Shown here one piece after another: positions 6,556-9,940 of a stretch of 9,940 nucleotides of DNA (position 1 is the first letter of the stretch; the number at the start of each line of letters is the position of its first letter). The notes beneath the pieces are model-generated. The model had not been told where the DNA came from. It ran no database searches and was given only the letters and a program-made list of their open reading frames with translations. This DNA is from JAGLHV01 sp023143305 [NCBI: Clostridia bacterium] (lineage in GTDB: Bacteria > CBDUZB01 > JAGLHV01): positions 1 through 9,940 of the forward strand of contig DAOVVV010000055.1 of assembly GCA_030637025.1 (NCBI GenBank), given 5' to 3'. Made by a program: the position numbers and the translations under genes.

Positions 6556-6585
6556 TTGACAAACCCCTTACAAATTTTGTAAATT
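6556..6585 (+). promoter_or_regulatory. Candidate promoter for the moxR operon with an embedded palindrome
   Basis: A perfect TTGACA (6556-6561) is followed after 18 bases by TAAATT (6580-6585), a 4 of 6 match to the -10 consensus. The perfect palindrome TTACAAA-T-TTTGTAA (6568-6582) fills the spacer and enters the -10, the place where a repressor would bind. The start codon is about 220 bases downstream, which leaves a long leader containing REP-like palindromes. Confidence 0.35.
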
Positions 6586-6640
6586 ATCTACTAATTTATA
6601 CCTTATTCAAATTTTATTTTTCAAAATAAAAAATTAACTA

Positions 6641-6725
6641 CCCCTCAGCAAACTGCGGGGACTTAAACCCTATAACCTTCGGACTCCCTGCGCCGGAGTT
6701 TATGTTGAGCAAAACGAAGTGCTCA
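6641..6725. repeat. Cluster of three REP-like palindromes
   Basis: CCCCTCAG (6641-6648) pairs with CTGCGGGG (6653-6660) with one mismatch and a CAAA loop. ACTCC (6683-6687) pairs with GGAGT (6695-6699). TGAGCA (6706-6711) pairs with TGCTCA (6720-6725). All are GC-rich islands in AT-rich DNA. The last is of the TGAGC...GAAG...GCTCAGGGT kind found as dispersed palindromes in many genomes, and a related copy sits at 138-155. None is followed by a T run, so they are not ordinary terminators. Confidence 0.6.
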
Positions 6726-6813
6726 GGGTCAATTCGACTACAGAGTTTTTGTCAGCATAGCTAAAAAAGCTCTAAGTCTCATTGAATTAAAAATAATCTA
6801 AGGAGAAAAAACT

Positions 6814-7803
6814 ATGGAACAATCTATTAAAGCAATTGATGAAAAAGTAAAAGAAAACTCCCTGTTTATTGAAGAACTAACAGCAGAAATAGGAAAGGTT
6901 ATCGTTGGCCAAAAATATACTGTGGAGCGGTTATTAATTGCTCTTTTAGCCGATGGACATATTCTGCTGGAGGGCGTTCCCGGTTTAGCCAAGACCTTAG
7001 TAGTAAAAACTTTATCTGAAGTTATAGATACTAAATTTCAACGTATTCAATTTACCCCTGACCTCTTACCTGCAGATTTAATCGGAACAAATATCTACAA
7101 TCCCAAAGGCGGTGATTTTACGGTAAAAAAAGGGCCTATATTTACTAATCTTGTTCTTGCCGATGAAATAAACCGTGCCCCGGCAAAAGTACAAAGCGCT
7201 CTCTTAGAAGCAATGCAGGAAAGACAGGTTACTATCGGAGAACACACTTTCCCTCTGGATAAACTTTTTCTCGTTTTAGCTACTCAAAATCCCATTGAAC
7301 AGGAAGGCACTTATCCTTTACCGGAAGCACAAATAGACCGGTTTATGCTGAAACTAAAAATTACTTACCCTGATAAAAAAGAAGAATACCGGATATTAGA
7401 AAGAATGACTACCGGAAAAGAAATTACAGTGCGTAAAATAACTACACCCAAACAAATTATCGAAGCCCGTTCTTTGATAAACGAAATCTATATCGACGAA
7501 AAAATTAAAAAATACATTGTAGATATTGTATCTGCTACCCGCAATCCGGAAGAATACAATCTTCCTAATTTAAAAAATCTTATTGCTTACGGTGCTTCAC
7601 CCCGCGCAACTATCTATTTAGCCAAAGTAGCTAAAGCCTACGCCTTTCTACGCCGGCGAGGGTATGTTACTCCCGAAGATGTAAAATCCATCGGATTAGA
7701 TGTACTAAGACACCGTATTATTGTCACCTACGAAGCAGAAGCAGAAGAAATGACAGGGGAAGATATTGTCAAACAAATCTTTGATGAAATTGAAGTCCCC
7801 TAA
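6814..7803 (+). CDS. MoxR-family AAA+ ATPase
   Basis: This is a full-length (329 residues) cytoplasmic AAA_3 ATPase of the MoxR family, chaperone-like proteins that work with vWA-domain partners in maturing or regulating target complexes. Residues 1-45 are the N-terminal helix region (EIGKVIVGQKYTVERLLIALL). Walker A is GVPGLAKT at 54-61, Walker B VLADEINRAP with D117/E118, sensor 1 ATQNP (N159), a candidate arginine finger R176 in EAQIDRFM, and sensor 2 GASPRA (R264). All are intact. The C-terminal helical lid runs from about 215 to 329. AAGGAG is 8 bases before the ATG. It is followed at 62 bases by the DUF58 gene and then by the BatD-like gene, the usual MoxR operon order. Confidence 0.95.
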   Translation: MEQSIKAIDEKVKENSLFIEELTAEIGKVIVGQKYTVERLLIALLADGHILLEGVPGLAKTLVVKTLSEVIDTKFQRIQFTPDLLPADLIGTNIYNPKGGDFTVKKGPIFTNLVLADEINRAPAKVQSALLEAMQERQVTIGEHTFPLDKLFLVLATQNPIEQEGTYPLPEAQIDRFMLKLKITYPDKKEEYRILERMTTGKEITVRKITTPKQIIEARSLINEIYIDEKIKKYIVDIVSATRNPEEYNLPNLKNLIAYGASPRATIYLAKVAKAYAFLRRRGYVTPEDVKSIGLDVLRHRIIVTYEAEAEEMTGEDIVKQIFDEIEVP

Positions 7804-7865
7804 AAAGATGGATTACAGAATATTTTATTAAAGAACATCATAAAAATAAAACTTTGAGAAAAAAA

Positions 7866-8744
7866 ATGATTACTAAAGAGATTTTAAAACAAATTCGCCA
7901 TATTGAAATTCGTACCGGCAAACTGGTAAACGAACTTTTTGCCGGAGAATACGAAAGTGTTTTTAAAGGAAGGGGAATGGAATTCTCAGAAGTAAGGGAA
8001 TATCAACCGGGTGATGATATCCGTACTATTGACTGGAATGTCACTGCCCGTATGGGAAAACCTTTCATTAAAAAATTTATTGAAGAAAGAGAATTAACTA
8101 TAATGTTATTGGTTGATTTGAGTTCTTCTAAAAACTTTGGCACCCAGGAAAAAACAAAATATCAAATTGCCGCAGAAATTGCCAGTATCCTGGCTTTTTC
8201 TGCTATAAAAAATAACGATAAAGTAGGAACAATACTTTTTACTGACCGGGCCGAAGCCTTTATTCCCCCAAAAAAAGGGCGCAGACATATTTTAAGAATA
8301 ATCAGGGAAATTTTATATTTTAAGCCTGCCCATCAACAAACAGACATATCTTCGGCTTTAGAATATTTAAACGAAATTGCTAAAAGAAAAATGATTGTTT
8401 TTCTGATTTCCGATTTTATTGATGAGGGTTATGAAAAAACCTTACATATCACTAATAAAAAACATGATGTGATTGCCATTACCATCAGCGACCCCAGAGA
8501 AAAAGAATTACCATCTCTGGGTTTTATTGAATTAGAAGACAGCGAAACCAAAAGAAAAATACTGATTAATACCAGGGATAAATCTCTTAGAAATTCTTTT
8601 TCCAAAATTAATAAACAAAAAGAAGACCGGCGTAAAGCATTTTTCCGGTCTATAGGACTGGACAATATAGAAATTTCTACTAACCGCTCTTATGTGGAAC
8701 CATTAATTAATTTTTTTAAAACAAGAGCAAAAAGGTTTAGATAA
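7866..8744 (+). CDS. DUF58 family protein (vWA-like), MoxR partner
   Basis: DUF58 proteins are encoded beside moxR genes and have a von Willebrand A-like fold. The signature block EFSEVREYQPGDD and IRTIDWNVTARMGKPF, then IEERELT, lies at about residues 39-77, followed by the MIDAS-like DLSSS (D84, S86, S88) in MLLVDLSSSKNFG. A second MIDAS residue may be T121 or nearby. There is no signal peptide or membrane segment, so it is probably cytoplasmic. I start at ATG 7866 (292 residues). A TTG at 7854 would add four residues, but it lacks a ribosome site, while the ATG has a weak GAG 7 bases upstream and gives the family-like start MITKEILKQIRHIEIRT. The BatD-like gene begins 17 bases after its stop. 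Confidence 0.93.
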   Translation: MITKEILKQIRHIEIRTGKLVNELFAGEYESVFKGRGMEFSEVREYQPGDDIRTIDWNVTARMGKPFIKKFIEERELTIMLLVDLSSSKNFGTQEKTKYQIAAEIASILAFSAIKNNDKVGTILFTDRAEAFIPPKKGRRHILRIIREILYFKPAHQQTDISSALEYLNEIAKRKMIVFLISDFIDEGYEKTLHITNKKHDVIAITISDPREKELPSLGFIELEDSETKRKILINTRDKSLRNSFSKINKQKEDRRKAFFRSIGLDNIEISTNRSYVEPLINFFKTRAKRFR

Positions 8745-8761
8745 AAAAACAAGGACAACCA

Positions 8762-9700
8762 ATGATAAAAAAATTCTTTATTATACTCCTTAGCAGTTAC
8801 CTTTTGATATTCACTGTTCATTCTATTTCCGGAGCAAATGAACTACCCATAGTGATTAATTCCAGCATCGATAAACCTAAAATTACCATTGCAGACCATA
8901 TAAACTATACCATCATTTTAAGCTACGACCCTAAAAAAATTAAACCGCCGGCTTTTTCTCCGGGAACAAACCTATCCTCTTTTGAAATAAAAGACTATAA
9001 AATCTATAAACAAAAAAAGAAAAAAGGTAAAATAATCCAAAAATACGAATATATCATTACTACTTTTACTGTTGGTGAGTTTAAAATTGATCCTTTAGAA
9101 ATCAATTATATTTCCCATTCCGGTGAAGAAAAAAAAATAACTGCACCGGAAATTTCCATTTTAGTAGAAGGAATAAAACCCTCTCAAACTGACAGAGGTG
9201 ACATCCGTGATATTAAATCCCCGCTATACATAAAACGGGGATTTTTGTTTTATTCCATACTCTCTTTCATTTTACTGTTTATTGGAGGAGGAATAGGGTT
9301 GTACTTTCACCGGAAGAAAAAAACAAAATCATCTGCGGCCCCTCAAGATACCAGAACACCGGAAGAAATAGCTTGCCAGGAATTAGAAAAAATATCCCAA
9401 ATGGATTTAATCAAACAAAAAAAAATAAAACTTTATTATATTCTTATTTCAGAAATCATTAGAAAATATTTAGAGAAAAGATTTAAAATTTCAGTTTTGG
9501 ACCGTACTACCTATGAACTTTATCAACAAATACGACTCTTAAATATAAATAATAAAAAGTGCCGGCAAATTAGAGATTTTCTGGAAGAGTGCGATTTAGT
9601 AAAATTTGCTAAATATAAACCGGATGAAAAAACAATTCAGGCAGATTTTTTAGAGGCAAAACAAATTATTGATACGAATAAAACAGTTGAATTGGTTTAA
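8762..9700 (+). CDS. BatD-like single-pass membrane protein of the MoxR operon
   Basis: Residues 1-25 form a signal peptide (KK, hydrophobic run, SISGA). About 28-137 is a periplasmic beta-rich domain of BatD type: INSSIDKPKITIADHINYTI, then FEIKDYKIY, then TFTVGEFKIDPLEINY. A membrane segment spans about 160-182, followed by RKKKTK at the cytoplasmic side. The tail (200-300) carries the helical DUF4381/BatD-like motif LYYILISEIIRKYLEKRF, then LDRTTYEL, then FLEECDLVKFAKYKP. It probably anchors the MoxR/DUF58 module at the inner membrane. AAGGA lies 6 bases before the ATG. At 312 residues it is shorter than classical BatD. Its last codons (VELV and the stop) lie inside the TTGGTTT repeat, so the C-terminus may have been altered by repeat invasion. 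Confidence 0.85.
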   Translation: MIKKFFIILLSSYLLIFTVHSISGANELPIVINSSIDKPKITIADHINYTIILSYDPKKIKPPAFSPGTNLSSFEIKDYKIYKQKKKKGKIIQKYEYIITTFTVGEFKIDPLEINYISHSGEEKKITAPEISILVEGIKPSQTDRGDIRDIKSPLYIKRGFLFYSILSFILLFIGGGIGLYFHRKKKTKSSAAPQDTRTPEEIACQELEKISQMDLIKQKKIKLYYILISEIIRKYLEKRFKISVLDRTTYELYQQIRLLNINNKKCRQIRDFLEECDLVKFAKYKPDEKTIQADFLEAKQIIDTNKTVELV

Positions 9701-9819
9701 ATTGGTTTTATTGGTTTAGATTTGTTAAAGGACAAAAGACAAAAAGACAGTTAAAATACGGTGCATTGGTTTTATTGGTTACATTGGTTTTAATTGGTTA
9801 AAGACAAAAGAACAGGACA

Positions 9820-9867
9820 GGCACAAAGGCACAAAGGCACAAAGGCACAAAGGCACAAAGGCACAAA
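9820..9867. repeat. Perfect octamer array, six GGCACAAA units
   Basis: Six back-to-back error-free copies of GGCACAAA occupy 48 bases. The corresponding array in the other tract (3619-3651) has four units, two of them degenerate. Confidence 0.95.
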
Positions 9868-9940
9868 GATAAAAGATAAAAGATAAAAGATAAAAGATAA
9901 AAGATAAAAGATAAAAGATAAAAGATAAAAGATAAAAGAT
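9868..9940. repeat. Perfect heptamer array GATAAAA, at least ten units, cut by window end
   Basis: Directly after the octamers, GATAAAA repeats ten times without error, with GAT of an eleventh at the edge. The same word occurs two or three times at 3445-3457 and 3515-3527. A perfect array of this length implies recent slippage expansion or an assembly repeat end. Confidence 0.95.

Larger units (their letters stand above)
6356..6813. other. Divergent non-coding gap between the lipoprotein and moxR-like genes
   Basis: These 458 bases hold no credible gene on either strand. From left to right they carry the lipoprotein Shine-Dalgarno, a T-tailed hairpin (6382-6404), about 150 bases of featureless AT-rich DNA, a TTGACA promoter candidate with an internal palindrome (6556-6585), and a run of three REP-like palindromes (6641-6725). 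AAGGAG (6800-6805) precedes the moxR-like ATG. I saw no convincing -10/-35 pair for the lipoprotein gene. Confidence 0.7.
9683..9940. repeat. Composite intergenic repeat tract, copy 2
   Basis: The tract begins with TTGGTTT units (9691, 9701, 9710, 9765, 9774, 9783, 9793), the first inside the end of the BatD-like gene. GACAGTTAAAATACGGT (9746-9762) differs by one base from 3528-3544. AATTGGTTAAAGACAAAAGA (9792-9811) is identical to 3591-3610, followed as in copy 1 by ACAGGCACAAAGGCA. The tract runs on as octamers and heptamers to the window edge. No gene or clear terminator is visible in it. Confidence 0.85.

Noticed and set aside
6798-6992. Minus-strand 64-codon frame over the moxR start
   Set aside because: Antisense shadow of a well-supported AAA+ gene with no ribosome site or motif.
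7854-7865. TTG start for the DUF58 gene at 7854
   Set aside because: No ribosome site upstream; ATG 7866 has a weak GAG at proper spacing and the family-like N-terminus.

Overview
The window is AT-rich bacterial DNA with short intergenic gaps inside operons and long repeat-filled gaps between them. A signal-peptide amidase with an AMIN-like domain, a lipobox protein with a strong Shine-Dalgarno, and a BatD-like membrane protein point to a diderm bacterium. The degenerate intergenic tracts (GGCACAAA octamers, GATAAAA heptamers, TTGGTTT runs) and the REP-like palindromes suggest an uncultivated lineage of the Omnitrophota/Desantisbacteria type. That placement is a guess from style and is not proven by any gene here.

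Layout. 1-241: an imperfect 41-base direct repeat flanking a long inverted repeat. 242-712 (-): a SixA-type phosphohistidine phosphatase, divergent from 917-2566 (+), a secreted N-acetylmuramoyl-L-alanine amidase, and 2596-3393 (+), glutamate racemase MurI. The last two form a likely peptidoglycan operon, and the divergent spacer carries a recognisable promoter for each side. 3394-3732: a repeat-filled gap with a 70-base tandem duplication, a small hairpin and an octamer array. 3733-5557 (+): a tight queD-queC-queE operon that makes preQ0, the 7-deazaguanine precursor of queuosine, from dihydroneopterin triphosphate. 5579-6355 (-): an unrecognised basic lipoprotein. 6356-6813: a divergent regulatory gap with REP-like palindromes and a candidate promoter/operator. 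6814-9700 (+): MoxR AAA+ ATPase, DUF58 protein and BatD-like membrane protein, a typical MoxR/Bat-type module whose usual vWA partners would lie beyond the window. 9701-9940: a second copy of the composite repeat, ending in a pure heptamer array cut by the window edge.

How the genes work together. The amidase trims peptides from glycan strands, while MurI supplies D-glutamate for new wall. QueD, QueE and QueC catalyse consecutive steps to preQ0. MoxR probably remodels or activates a partner with help from the vWA-like DUF58 protein, with the BatD-like protein as membrane anchor.

No clearly undescribed system is visible. The most unusual signals are the composite repeat that recurs in the same module order about 6.2 kb apart, the unusual CX5CX2C cluster motif in QueE, and the orphan lipoprotein.
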